A stretch of DNA of 43,866 nucleotides, from NCBI RefSeq assembly GCF_000518805.1, contig NZ_JAEH01000046.1, positions 1 to 43,866 of the forward strand, in the 5' to 3' direction. Of the stretch, positions 1 to 7,544 are shown piece by piece. The DNA comes from Shewanella waksmanii ATCC BAA-643 (lineage in GTDB: Bacteria > Pseudomonadota > Gammaproteobacteria > Enterobacterales > Shewanellaceae). The notes beneath the pieces were generated by a model. That model did no database searches, was not told the DNA's origin, and saw nothing but the letters and a program-made list of their open reading frames with translations. Positions within the stretch are counted from its first letter, which is position 1. Each line of letters opens with the position of its first letter. A program made the translations under genes and the position numbers.

Positions 1-113
1 ACGAATAAAGAATGGTAATTTCGAATAACTCAACACCTGTGAGTGTCCACACAGATTTCTTGTTTCATCTTGTTAAAGAACGTTCGCCTCATACTGGAGT
101 CCAGCGGGCTAGG
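1..113 (-). ncRNA. 5' leader of a 16S rRNA (rRNA operon entering from the left edge)
   Basis: Read on the minus strand, the stretch below promoter P2 carries GTTCTTTAACA at 71-81, which matches the boxA antitermination element (consensus GCTCTTTAACA) of gammaproteobacterial rRNA leaders. It continues with typical pre-16S leader sequence to the window edge. No mature 16S sequence is inside the window, so the rRNA gene itself starts to the left of base 1. The identification rests on the boxA and on the two rrn-type promoters behind it. Confidence 0.75.
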
Positions 114-120
114 GCTGCGT

Positions 121-171
121 ATTCTACGCTTTCCTTGGTTGGCGTCAAGTGATTTTTTAAAAAGTTTTTTA
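121..171 (-). promoter_or_regulatory. rRNA operon promoter P2 with AT-rich UP region
   Basis: On the minus strand the -35 TTGACG (143-148) and -10 TAGAAT (121-126) are separated by 16 bp. An A/T-tract block, typical of an UP element, lies directly upstream at about 149-171. Transcription should start near 113-115 and run left into the boxA leader. Confidence 0.7.
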
Positions 172-289
172 AGTGGTTACTTACTGCACATCAGTGCGTT
201 AAGTCACAGCTAAAAACCTCATCTCACTTGCTGCCCTGACTCGTCTGTACATCGCTATGCAGCGCTGTTTGCCGTGTCAGTGGGAGCGC

Positions 290-350
290 ATTATAGGGAG
301 CTGAACTTTTTACGCAAGTGCTTTTTGAAAGAAAATGACATTTTTATTAC
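290..350 (-). promoter_or_regulatory. rRNA operon promoter P1
   Basis: On the minus strand there is a perfect -10 TATAAT (290-295) followed by the GC-rich discriminator GCGCTCCC, the hallmark of stringently controlled rrn P1 promoters. The -35 is TTGCGT (312-317), 16 bp away, and A/T-tracts at about 320-350 look like an UP element. P1 lies about 170 bp upstream of P2, the usual tandem layout of rRNA operons. The GC-rich discriminator implies control by ppGpp/DksA and growth rate, by family knowledge. Confidence 0.7.
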
Positions 351-379
351 CGAGCGGCCATTTATCAGACGATACGCAC

Positions 380-406
380 AAAAAAGGGGCTAAAAGCCCC
401 TTTTTT
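380..406 (-). terminator. Terminator downstream of ccoG, possibly bidirectional
   Basis: GGGGCT (386-391) pairs with AGCCCC (395-400) around an AAA loop, flanked by A6 on the left and T6 on the right. This is a rho-independent terminator in either direction. It ends the ccoG transcript before the rRNA promoters. Confidence 0.8.
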
Positions 407-433
407 AGCGCTTTGCGCGCTGATACCAATGCA

Positions 434-1861
434 CTACTGGCTGAAGAAACGTGACTCTTGGGTCGCTTCTATCGTTTTACCATCCGTTGTAGTCGATACT
501 TTGAAGTTAACTTTCAGCATCGACCGAGACAGTTCGTATGGGTCGACCGCAACACTAATAGGTAACGTTAGAATCTCGCCACCTTTCATAGTGACTTGTT
601 GCGGGCCATACCATTCATAGTTAGGTAACCCCTCAATCGTCAACTTATATTGGTGAGTCTGCTCGGTCTTGTTGAGCAGCTTTAACGTAAAGGTGTTCTC
701 TACCAAACCTTGGTTATTTTCACGGAACAATTCATTACGGTCACGAATCACATCAATACGCACCGGAGCGATTGTTGCGCTGGCATAGATAAAGATAGTG
801 ATCATGGCTGCTAGCACTGCGCCATAGCCCACTAACTTAGGACGCAGTACTTTCTGCTTGATACCGTCGAGTTTGTTCTCGGTAGTATAAGCAATCAAGC
901 CTTTGTCATACCCCATACGCTGCATCGTGGTATCACATGCGTCAATACAAGCACCACAGTTAATACATTCATATTGTAAGCCGTTACGAATATCGATACC
1001 CGTTGGACACACCTGAACACATAAGTCGCAGTCGATACAGTCACCGAGACCAAGGGCTTTAGGATCGGCTTTACGTGAACGTGGCCCGCGGGTTTCTCCG
1101 CGTTTGGCGTCGTAGCCCACAATAAAGGTGTTCTTATCAAACATCGCAGCTTGGAAACGTGCATAGGGGCACATATGGATGCACATAATTTCTCGCATCC
1201 ATCCCGCGTTACCGTAAGTAGCAAAAGTAAACAGCACCACCCAGAAATAGATACCACCACTGGCATTGAGGGTGAACACGTCTCGATAAACTTCAGAAGT
1301 GGGCACGAAATACGACACAAAGGTCATGGCGGTTAACAAAGAGATGGCTATCCAGGCCGCGTGCTTTGCAGTTTTGCGCCATAACTTATTAAAACTCCAT
1401 GGCATCTGGTCTAGCTTTATCCGTTTATTACGCGCACCTTCGAGTTTCTCTTCAAACCAAATAAAGATAAAGGTCCATACGGTTTGGGGACAGGTATAGC
1501 CACACCACACCCGACCTAAATAGGTGGTGACAAAAAAGAGCCCAAATGCGGCCACCATTAATAGTGCAGCGAGTAAAGTTAGATCTTGAGGCCAAATGGT
1601 CAACGCAAAAATATGAAACTTCTGCTCACCAAGGTTAAACCATACCGCTTGACGGTCTCCCCAGGGGATCCAAGGTAAGATAAGAAAGAACAACATCGCA
1701 ACCCAACCTAAGCGTCTTCTTAGTTGAGTCCACACACCCTCTATCGCACGTACATATATTCGGTTTCGCGGGTTAAATCTATCTGCCTTACTCGCATCAG
1801 GCTGGTGAATCTTAATCCGTTCGGCCTTGGAAAAGTCTTTCTTGGAAGAATTTGAGGTCAT
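434..1861 (-). CDS. ccoG: Cytochrome c oxidase accessory protein CcoG (FixG/RdxA family)
   Basis: This 475-residue membrane iron-sulfur protein is needed for assembly of cbb3-type cytochrome oxidase; family members are reported to act as Cu(II) reductases that feed copper into CcoN. Membrane segments are visible at about 52-68, 92-112, 165-185, 203-220 and 338-360. A CxxxC pair lies at C120/C124 and another at C227/C231. Two ferredoxin-type [4Fe-4S] motifs follow: C275-C278-C281-C285, the last in a CP pair, and C299-C302-C305-C309. The C-terminal part after the last helix is the periplasmic immunoglobulin-like FixG domain. The length is normal. No ccoNOPQ or ccoS genes are in the window, so it is separated from the oxidase genes. 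A TATAAT at 1904-1909 (minus strand) is a plausible -10 element. Confidence 0.93.
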   Translation of the reverse strand: MTSNSSKKDFSKAERIKIHQPDASKADRFNPRNRIYVRAIEGVWTQLRRRLGWVAMLFFLILPWIPWGDRQAVWFNLGEQKFHIFALTIWPQDLTLLAALLMVAAFGLFFVTTYLGRVWCGYTCPQTVWTFIFIWFEEKLEGARNKRIKLDQMPWSFNKLWRKTAKHAAWIAISLLTAMTFVSYFVPTSEVYRDVFTLNASGGIYFWVVLFTFATYGNAGWMREIMCIHMCPYARFQAAMFDKNTFIVGYDAKRGETRGPRSRKADPKALGLGDCIDCDLCVQVCPTGIDIRNGLQYECINCGACIDACDTTMQRMGYDKGLIAYTTENKLDGIKQKVLRPKLVGYGAVLAAMITIFIYASATIAPVRIDVIRDRNELFRENNQGLVENTFTLKLLNKTEQTHQYKLTIEGLPNYEWYGPQQVTMKGGEILTLPISVAVDPYELSRSMLKVNFKVSTTTDGKTIEATQESRFFSQ

Positions 1862-1955
1862 CTTTATAGCCTTACAGCTTTAATAATGCATAAAAACTAG
1901 CTTATTATACTCACATATATCACATTTTGTTCACCAAAAACTGGGGTTAGATCAC

Positions 1956-2309
1956 ATGAAAGGCTGGATTATTTTAGCTATCGGAGTAGGCGTGCTCTAT
2001 TACCTGGCAACCGAAACCAATGAGCTCGACAAGCCCATCGCGCAGACAGAAGCCTTATTGAGTCAAATCGAAACCAAAATCCATGCGATGACAGGAACAC
2101 AAATCATCAAAGTCGACAATCGCATTAACAACCTCAAGGATGAAATTAGTGATCGTTTATCTAATGCAGAGCTTGTTGTATTAGATGCCATTCTCGCTTC
2201 AGAGCAAAGTGTCGCTGAGTACAAGCAGAGCTTTTGTGGTAGCAAAGCCCCAAGGCACGATGATCTCAGCCGAGATAATCAGCGTTTTATTTGCGATAAA
2301 ATCAACTAA
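1956..2309 (+). CDS. Small single-pass membrane protein with helical tail, function unknown
   Basis: I do not recognise this 117-residue protein. It starts with one hydrophobic segment (about residues 4-17) with little basic charge before it. A long heptad-like helical stretch follows (about 25-90, rich in Leu, Ile, Glu and Lys), which suggests a coiled coil. The tail is polar and has two cysteines about 20 residues apart that could form a disulfide if the C-terminus is periplasmic. It is divergent from ccoG with under 100 bp between the starts, so a shared control region is possible, and it lies upstream of menB in the same direction. Codon use is like its neighbours, which supports a real gene. 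Confidence 0.7.
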   Translation: MKGWIILAIGVGVLYYLATETNELDKPIAQTEALLSQIETKIHAMTGTQIIKVDNRINNLKDEISDRLSNAELVVLDAILASEQSVAEYKQSFCGSKAPRHDDLSRDNQRFICDKIN

Positions 2310-2402
2310 GCGCACTGCTTTTAGTTGAGACAATTGACCTAAGTAGAGAATAAGCCTAGCCTTTGCAGATTATGTTTTGATAATCATGTTAAGGGCTAGA
2401 CT

Positions 2403-3305
2403 ATGACTCAGCAGGTTTCCGATATATTTGATCCTACTTTATGGGAACAAGTATCTGAATTTGATTTTGAAGATATCACTTATCATAGAGCCAAAGATCA
2501 GGGCACGGTACGTATCGCCATTAACCGCCCTGACTGCCCCAACTCCTTTCGTCCCAAAACCGTTGATGAGTTGTACACAGCATTAGATCATGCAAGGCAA
2601 TGGTCGGATGTAGGTTGTGTGCTGTTAACCGGTAATGGTCCTTCGGCAAAGGGGCAACATTCATTCTGTGCCGGCGGCGATCAACGCATTCGCGGTAAAG
2701 ATGGCTATAAATATGAAGCTGAAGAAGCGGGTAAGCCTGATATCGCGCGTATGGGCCGATTACATATTTTGGAAGTACAACGTCTGATCCGCTTTATGCC
2801 CAAAGTCGTGATTGCGGTAGTACCTGGCTGGGCAGTGGGTGGAGGTCATAGCTTACATGTAGTGTGTGATTTGACTCTTGCCTCAAAGGAGCATGCGGTA
2901 TTTAAGCAAACCGATCCAGATGTAGGTAGTTTCGACTCTGGCTATGGCAGTGCTTACTTAGCTAAGATGATCGGTCAAAAACGCGCTCGCGAGATTTTCT
3001 TCCTTGGCTTTAATTACAGTGCTGAAGAAGCATTTGATATGGGTATGGTTAATCGTGCCATTCCTCATGCTGATCTAGAAACTGAAGCGCTTGCTTGGGC
3101 AAAAGAGATTAATAGCAAGTCACCTACCGCGATGCGTATGCTCAAATATGGCTTTAATTTGCCTGATGATGGTTTAGTCGGACAACAACTGTTTGCCGGC
3201 GAAGCGACTCGACTAGCTTATGGCACCGATGAAGCCCAGGAAGGTCGGGATGCATTTCTAGAGAAGCGCGATCAAGACTTTGGAAAATTCCCTTGGCACT
3301 ACTAA
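2403..3305 (+). CDS. menB: 1,4-dihydroxy-2-naphthoyl-CoA synthase (MenB), type II
   Basis: This is a 300-residue crotonase-fold enzyme that cyclises O-succinylbenzoyl-CoA in menaquinone synthesis. Visible marks are the oxyanion-hole segment CAGGDQRIRG (about 89-98), GWAVGGGHSLHVVCDLTLAS (about 142-161), and a C-terminal FPWHY. In E. coli-type MenB a Gly lies in the QTG motif and bicarbonate acts as the base. Here the motif is KQTDPDVGSF, with Asp171 in that place, as in mycobacterial MenB, so I class it as the bicarbonate-independent type II. No other men genes are nearby, so it is a solitary locus. An AGGG ribosome site precedes the ATG. Other crotonases are possible but the motifs fit MenB closely. 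Menaquinone is the main anaerobic quinone in Shewanella. Confidence 0.88.
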   Translation: MTQQVSDIFDPTLWEQVSEFDFEDITYHRAKDQGTVRIAINRPDCPNSFRPKTVDELYTALDHARQWSDVGCVLLTGNGPSAKGQHSFCAGGDQRIRGKDGYKYEAEEAGKPDIARMGRLHILEVQRLIRFMPKVVIAVVPGWAVGGGHSLHVVCDLTLASKEHAVFKQTDPDVGSFDSGYGSAYLAKMIGQKRAREIFFLGFNYSAEEAFDMGMVNRAIPHADLETEALAWAKEINSKSPTAMRMLKYGFNLPDDGLVGQQLFAGEATRLAYGTDEAQEGRDAFLEKRDQDFGKFPWHY

Positions 3306-3332
3306 GCCATTAGTTCGCCACCATAGAAAGTC

Positions 3333-3360
3333 AAATACGCCTGCCAATGCAGGCGTATTT
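3333..3360 (+). terminator. Terminator downstream of menB
   Basis: A perfect 12-bp stem (3333-3344 with 3349-3360) closes a CAAT loop about 30 bp after the menB stop. The 3' arm ends in TTT and is followed by ATTT. Confidence 0.75.
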
Positions 3361-3437
3361 ATTTCATCGACCTGAGCCAATCGAATCTATCTATTAATGC
3401 TATCGGCACGCTATTAGTCTTTGCCTATTTACAACCC

Positions 3438-3458
3438 AAATGATAATGATTATCATTT
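3438..3458 (+). promoter_or_regulatory. Fur box upstream of the DUF2061 gene
   Basis: AATGATAAT-G-ATTATCATT (3439-3457) is a perfect 9-1-9 inverted repeat and matches the Fur consensus throughout. It lies about 30 bp before the start of the DUF2061 gene, where it would overlap the promoter. Iron-replete repression by Fur is therefore the expected control. Confidence 0.88.
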
Positions 3459-3486
3459 GCAGCATATTCATTAGGAGATAACGGTC

Positions 3487-3684
3487 ATGGCTAAAACACT
3501 TACCTTTGCTATATTACATTTCGGTGTTGCATTCACCATCACTTATTTATTAACTGGTAGCGTTGTGATCGGCGGTGCAGTGGCGCTAATTGAGCCCGCT
3601 ATCAATACCGTTGTATTCTATTTCCATGAAAAAGTATGGAAGCGGTTTGAGAACAAACAAAAACTAAAGCCGTTAGCCGCCTAA
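3487..3684 (+). CDS. DUF2061 small membrane protein, probably iron-regulated
   Basis: This 65-residue protein has two hydrophobic segments (about 6-22 and 25-47) and a short basic cytoplasmic tail rich in Lys and Arg. The pattern, including HFGVAFTITYLLTG and the FHEKVWKRF motif, is that of the DUF2061 family, whose function is unknown. A strong ribosome site (AGGAG) precedes the ATG. A perfect Fur box just upstream predicts induction under iron starvation. It stands alone: menB upstream has its own terminator and pstS downstream has its own promoter. A role linked to iron is inferred from the Fur box only. Confidence 0.8.
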   Translation: MAKTLTFAILHFGVAFTITYLLTGSVVIGGAVALIEPAINTVVFYFHEKVWKRFENKQKLKPLAA

Positions 3685-3738
3685 ATGTGTGCTTGTGCTT
3701 GCTGCACATAAGTGTTCAAAAAACAATCAACCACACTT

Positions 3739-3756
3739 ATGTCATAAAAGGTTCAT
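3739..3756 (+). promoter_or_regulatory. Weak upstream Pho-box-like repeat in the DUF2061-pstS gap
   Basis: ATGTCAT (3739-3745) and GGTTCAT (3750-3756) repeat with the 11-bp period of PhoB sites and have an A-rich spacer. It lies almost 400 bp before pstS and no well-spaced -10 follows, so it may be an accessory PhoB site or chance. The rest of the 450-bp gap between DUF2061 and pstS holds no gene that I can see. Confidence 0.3.
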
Positions 3757-4039
3757 AAAAGGTTTGCTTTCACAATAATAAACTGACTTATTCACAGCCC
3801 ACCAACGCGTGAGCTTAAGTGAAGATTAATTTGAAATGAACTGCATCGCCAAACACCTAAACCCATTAAACAGCATTAGCCAATAAGTCGCTATTGTACT
3901 TATATCAGCGGCTATCCGACTTGTTTTAAGAAATCTTTACTTGCATTTCTAGCAGAAACTCCACCTTTTTGAGTTATCCACATCCTGTAAATCTTTTGCG
4001 CTAACTTCATCACACTAGTCACGCGACAACAAAAAACCA

Positions 4040-4073
4040 TCGTAACCAAACTGTCATATTCATCTGTCTTAAT
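4040..4073 (+). promoter_or_regulatory. PhoB-dependent promoter of pstSCAB
   Basis: TCGTAAC (4040-4046) and CTGTCAT (4051-4057) form a two-unit Pho box with an 11-bp period. Ten bases later comes a -10-like CTTAAT (4068-4073), which is the spacing normal for PhoB-activated promoters that lack a -35. Transcription should begin near 4080, giving a leader of about 58 nt before pstS. Confidence 0.65.
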
Positions 4074-4137
4074 GCGCTGGCTTTCAAATTGTTGAAGCAG
4101 ATAACACCCTCTATAACCATTTTAAGTGGAACTTGTA

Positions 4138-4947
4138 ATGAAGAAAGTAATTGGTTTACTTACAGCTGTTGGTTTAATGGCAACCCCGCTTGTACAAGCA
4201 AGCACTGTAACAGTATCTGGCTCAACTTCTGTAGCACATGTGATGGAAGTATTAGCTGAAAATTATCAAAACAGCGCCAACAAGAATGTGGAAGTGCAAA
4301 GCACTGGCTCATCAGCAGGCATCCGCGCAGCTAAAGATGGCACCAGCATGCTTGGTATGTCATCACGTAATGTAAAAGATAACGAACTCACTAGCGATAT
4401 CAAAGAAGTCGTCATCGCTCGTGATGGTATTGCAGCAGCAGTTAACAATGCCAACCCAGTTAAGAACCTAACTCAAGAACAAATCGCCAAGATTTACCGT
4501 GGTGAGATTAAAAACTGGAGCGAAGTAGGCGGTGAAGCACGCCCTATCGTTGTAGTAACTCGTGAAGCAGGTTCTGGTACTCGCGGTGCATTTGAAGAGA
4601 TTATGAAGCTACAACGCACTGTAAACGGCCATAAAGTGACAGCAATTTCACCTACGGCACAAGTGGGTAACGGTAACGGCATGATCAAAACTATCGTAGC
4701 TAACAACCCTTACGCTATTGGCTATATCTCACTAGGTAGTGTTGATGATTCACTGCGCGCCATCGATGTAGACGGTGTTGCAGCAAGCGATACCAACATT
4801 GCAGCCGGTGACTATAAAATTGCACGTCCATTTATTGTATTAATGGATAAGTCAGCACCAGACAGTGCCAAGCAATTCATCGACTACATCATGTCTAACG
4901 ACGGTCAAAGCATTGTCGCAGCTGAAGGCTACATTCGCGTTCAGTAA
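4138..4947 (+). CDS. pstS: Phosphate-binding periplasmic protein PstS
   Basis: This is the periplasmic receptor of the high-affinity phosphate ABC importer. The ATG at 4138 gives 269 residues with a clean signal peptide (MKK, hydrophobic core, cleavage after VQA at about 21). AAGTGGA lies at the right distance before it. A GTG 12 bases upstream would add four residues before the basic N-region and is less likely. Phosphate-contact motifs are SGSTSVAHV near the mature N-terminus and TREAGSGTRGAFEEI at about 140-155. The short length (about 270 rather than 340) is usual for the compact PstS of Shewanella and Vibrio. It is first in the pstSCAB operon, behind a Pho-box promoter and ahead of a hairpin that may keep its message more abundant than that of pstCAB. 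Confidence 0.92.
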   Translation: MKKVIGLLTAVGLMATPLVQASTVTVSGSTSVAHVMEVLAENYQNSANKNVEVQSTGSSAGIRAAKDGTSMLGMSSRNVKDNELTSDIKEVVIARDGIAAAVNNANPVKNLTQEQIAKIYRGEIKNWSEVGGEARPIVVVTREAGSGTRGAFEEIMKLQRTVNGHKVTAISPTAQVGNGNGMIKTIVANNPYAIGYISLGSVDDSLRAIDVDGVAASDTNIAAGDYKIARPFIVLMDKSAPDSAKQFIDYIMSNDGQSIVAAEGYIRVQ

Positions 4948-4960
4948 TAGGCTTTTCCAG

Positions 4961-4998
4961 AACGGCAGTGATTGCTCCATCACTGCCGTTTTGCACTT
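4961..4998 (+). terminator. Hairpin between pstS and pstC, possible attenuator
   Basis: A perfect 11-bp stem (4961-4971 with 4980-4990) is followed by TTGCACTTTTT. It sits 14 bases after the pstS stop in an otherwise continuous operon. By analogy with other binding-protein operons it may stop part of the transcription, or protect the pstS mRNA end, so that PstS exceeds the channel subunits. Confidence 0.65.
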
Positions 4999-5029
4999 TT
5001 TATAATCGGTAAGACATTGAGGCACAGTG

Positions 5030-5932
5030 ATGGATACGGCAACAAAGATCCGCACAGCAAATATTAAAATTAAACCCAATAAAAGCTTTGACCCTATCGG
5101 CATGGCTTTTCATGCGTTATTCCTATGTAGCGCGATGGTTGGGGTGATCTCGGTCGCCACAATCGGTTGGTTTGTTTTTCAAGAAGGTTTACCTGCATTT
5201 TCAGAAGCAGGCGTCGTTAATTTAATCACCGGACGCGAGTGGCTACCACCAGCACTATACGGCATCTTCCCGATGATTGTTGCATCACTCATATCGACCT
5301 TAGGTGCGGTTATGATTGGTGTGCCCATTGCTATATTAACAGCAGTGTTCCTTGCAGAGCTGGCCCCAAAGTGGTTGGCAAATATTGTTAGACCTGCCGT
5401 AGAACTACTTGCAGGCATTCCCTCTGTTGTCTATGGCTTCTTTGGCTTGGTCATTATCGTACCCGCCATCGAGACACTATTTAATATCCCCGCTGGTAAC
5501 ACAGTACTGGCGGGTATCATCGTATTGGCAATTATGATTTTGCCAACCGTAATTACGATTTCAGAAACTTCCATTCGCGCACTACCGGCCACTTACAAAG
5601 AAGGCGCGTTAGCACTGGGTGCATCGCATATTTACAGTATTTTTAAGGTACTGGTTCCGGCAGCGAAAAGCGGTATTTTAACAGGTGTTGCGCTGGGTAT
5701 TGCCCGCGCCATTGGTGAAACCATGGCCATTATTATGGTAATGGGTAACGCGCCAGCTATGCCTGGGTCACTACTTGAACCGGCACGTACCTTAACCGCC
5801 AATATTGCAATGGAAATGGCCTACGCAACGGGCATTCACGCAAGCGCGCTTTATTCTACTGGCATAGTGTTACTGGCTTTCATTGTATTGCTGAATGCTA
5901 GCCTACTGTATGTGAACAGAACACGAGCATAA
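5030..5932 (+). CDS. pstC: Phosphate ABC transporter permease PstC
   Basis: This is one of the two channel subunits of the phosphate importer. It has 300 residues from the ATG at 5030; a GTG directly before it is too close to the TGAGG ribosome site. It has about six membrane helices and the permease signature near residues 185-205 (YKEGALALGASHIYSIFKVL), the EAA loop that contacts PstB. The GIPSVVYGFFGLV segment is typical of PstC/PstA. It is two bases from pstA, so the pair is translationally coupled. The length is normal for the compact PstC form. Confidence 0.92.
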   Translation: MDTATKIRTANIKIKPNKSFDPIGMAFHALFLCSAMVGVISVATIGWFVFQEGLPAFSEAGVVNLITGREWLPPALYGIFPMIVASLISTLGAVMIGVPIAILTAVFLAELAPKWLANIVRPAVELLAGIPSVVYGFFGLVIIVPAIETLFNIPAGNTVLAGIIVLAIMILPTVITISETSIRALPATYKEGALALGASHIYSIFKVLVPAAKSGILTGVALGIARAIGETMAIIMVMGNAPAMPGSLLEPARTLTANIAMEMAYATGIHASALYSTGIVLLAFIVLLNASLLYVNRTRA

Positions 5933-5934
5933 TC

Positions 5935-6783
5935 ATGAGATTAACTAGAGATAATCAAGACAGGCTAATGCTTGTCGCCATCTGGGGCGCTGCCGCAACA
6001 ACGATTATGTTTTTGCTGTGGGTTGTCTGGCATATTTTAAGTAATGGCCTAGCCCATGTGACTTGGGACTTTATTACTGGTGCCTATACACGTATTGGTG
6101 AAGCTTCAGGTATTTGGGCGATGATTGTATCGACTGTGTACATGGTACTGTTGTCGCTGGCAATTGCTGCACCTATTGGCATCATGACCGCCATCTACCT
6201 GACCGAGTACGCCAAGCCTGGCAGCAGCGTTGTAAAGATGATTCGCTTCTGCATTGAGTCATTAGCGGGTATTCCATCTATCGTCTATGGCTTATTTGGT
6301 ATGACTTTCTTCGTCACTACCTTGGGATTGGGCTTTTCAATATTGTCAGGCTCGTTAACCCTAGCCATGTTGATATTACCTGTACTTATCCGTACCACCG
6401 AAGAAGCCCTGCTTGCAGTACCACTGAGCTACCGTGAAGGTGGTTATGCACTTGGCGCCTCAAAAATCTATACCATTTGGCGTCTAATTTTACCCAGCGC
6501 CATGCCTGGCATCGTAACGTCCGTCATCTTAAGTACCGGGCGAGTGATTGGTGAATCTGCCCCAGTATTCTTAACTGCAGGTATGGTGACCCAAATACCA
6601 GAATCGGTACTGGAATCAGGTCGAACCCTAACGGTCCACCTATACAAACTTACACAAGAGCTATTTACCCAATATGAATGGGATCAAGCCTACGCAACTG
6701 CAACTGTATTGATTGTGTTAGTGCTAGTGCTCAACATGGCAACGAAATTCATTGCCAGTAAATTTAACAAAGCCTCTCATTAA
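5935..6783 (+). CDS. pstA: Phosphate ABC transporter permease PstA
   Basis: This is the second channel subunit, 282 residues with about six membrane helices. It shares with PstC the [15 protein letters not shown] segment and the EAA-loop sequence [20 protein letters not shown], by which it docks on PstB. The [15 protein letters not shown] stretch near the C-terminal third is typical of PstA. It starts two bases after the pstC stop and lies 11 bases before pstB. Confidence 0.92.
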   Translation: MRLTRDNQDRLMLVAIWGAAATTIMFLLWVVWHILSNGLAHVTWDFITGAYTRIGEASGIWAMIVSTVYMVLLSLAIAAPIGIMTAIYLTEYAKPGSSVVKMIRFCIESLAGIPSIVYGLFGMTFFVTTLGLGFSILSGSLTLAMLILPVLIRTTEEALLAVPLSYREGGYALGASKIYTIWRLILPSAMPGIVTSVILSTGRVIGESAPVFLTAGMVTQIPESVLESGRTLTVHLYKLTQELFTQYEWDQAYATATVLIVLVLVLNMATKFIASKFNKASH

Positions 6784-6794
6784 GGTCAGTAACC

Positions 6795-7544
6795 ATGAAT
6801 AAATTAGCCGTTAATAATCTCAATCTTTTTTATGGTGACAACCACGCCCTAAAAGATATCTCTTTGCCTATCCCAGCCAAACAGGTCACTGCTTTAATTG
6901 GCCCTTCTGGGTGTGGTAAGTCGACGCTATTGCGTACACTGAACCGCATGAACGACCTAGTTGAAGGCGTGAAAATTACCGGTGAAGTGGCCTTTGAAGG
7001 TGACGATATCTATCGTGACGTCGATGTGAAGCAACTACGGATGCGGGTTGGCATGGTGTTTCAAAAACCAAACCCATTTCCAATGAGCATCTATGAAAAT
7101 GTTGCTTTCGGCCTGAAAGCACAAGGGATCAAAGATAAAAAAGTGCTCGACGCCGCCGTTGAAGAATCTCTACGCAGCGCCGCATTATGGGATGAAGTTA
7201 AAGACCGCCTTGATGCACCGGGCCAAGGCCTATCTGGTGGTCAACAACAACGTTTATGTATCGCACGTACCATCGCCATGAAGCCAGAAGTCATCTTGAT
7301 GGATGAGCCTACAAGCGCGTTGGATCCCATTGCGACCCATAAGATTGAAGATCTAATGGATGAACTGCGTAAGAAGTTCACTATTGTTATTGTGACTCAC
7401 TCAATGAATCAGGCGAAGCGTATTTCAGATAAGACAGCATTTTTCTGGATGGGAGAGCTTGTAGAACATGGTGAAACCACACAAATATTCAATCAACCAC
7501 AAGATCAGCGCACGCAAGGTTATGTCAGTGGTGAGTTTGGTTAA
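6795..7544 (+). CDS. pstB: Phosphate ABC transporter ATPase PstB
   Basis: This 249-residue ATPase powers phosphate import. Walker A is GPSGCGKST (36-44), the Q-loop is [16 protein letters not shown], the ABC signature is LSGGQQQR and Walker B is [13 protein letters not shown]. The [12 protein letters not shown] stretch is specific to PstB. It is the last gene of pstSCAB: no phoU follows, although phoU often ends pst operons. The stop codon overlaps by four bases the stop of the convergent kinase gene, so no terminator separates the two. Confidence 0.94.
   Translation: MNKLAVNNLNLFYGDNHALKDISLPIPAKQVTALIGPSGCGKSTLLRTLNRMNDLVEGVKITGEVAFEGDDIYRDVDVKQLRMRVGMVFQKPNPFPMSIYENVAFGLKAQGIKDKKVLDAAVEESLRSAALWDEVKDRLDAPGQGLSGGQQQRLCIARTIAMKPEVILMDEPTSALDPIATHKIEDLMDELRKKFTIVIVTHSMNQAKRISDKTAFFWMGELVEHGETTQIFNQPQDQRTQGYVSGEFG

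Noticed and set aside
895..1320. 141-residue frame on the minus strand
   Set aside because: It lies wholly inside ccoG in another frame, and ccoG has clear domain support.
1911..1935. CRP or FNR site between ccoG and the small membrane protein
   Set aside because: TGTGATATATGTGAG has one good half-site but not the inverted second half, and no TTGAT-N4-ATCAA is present.
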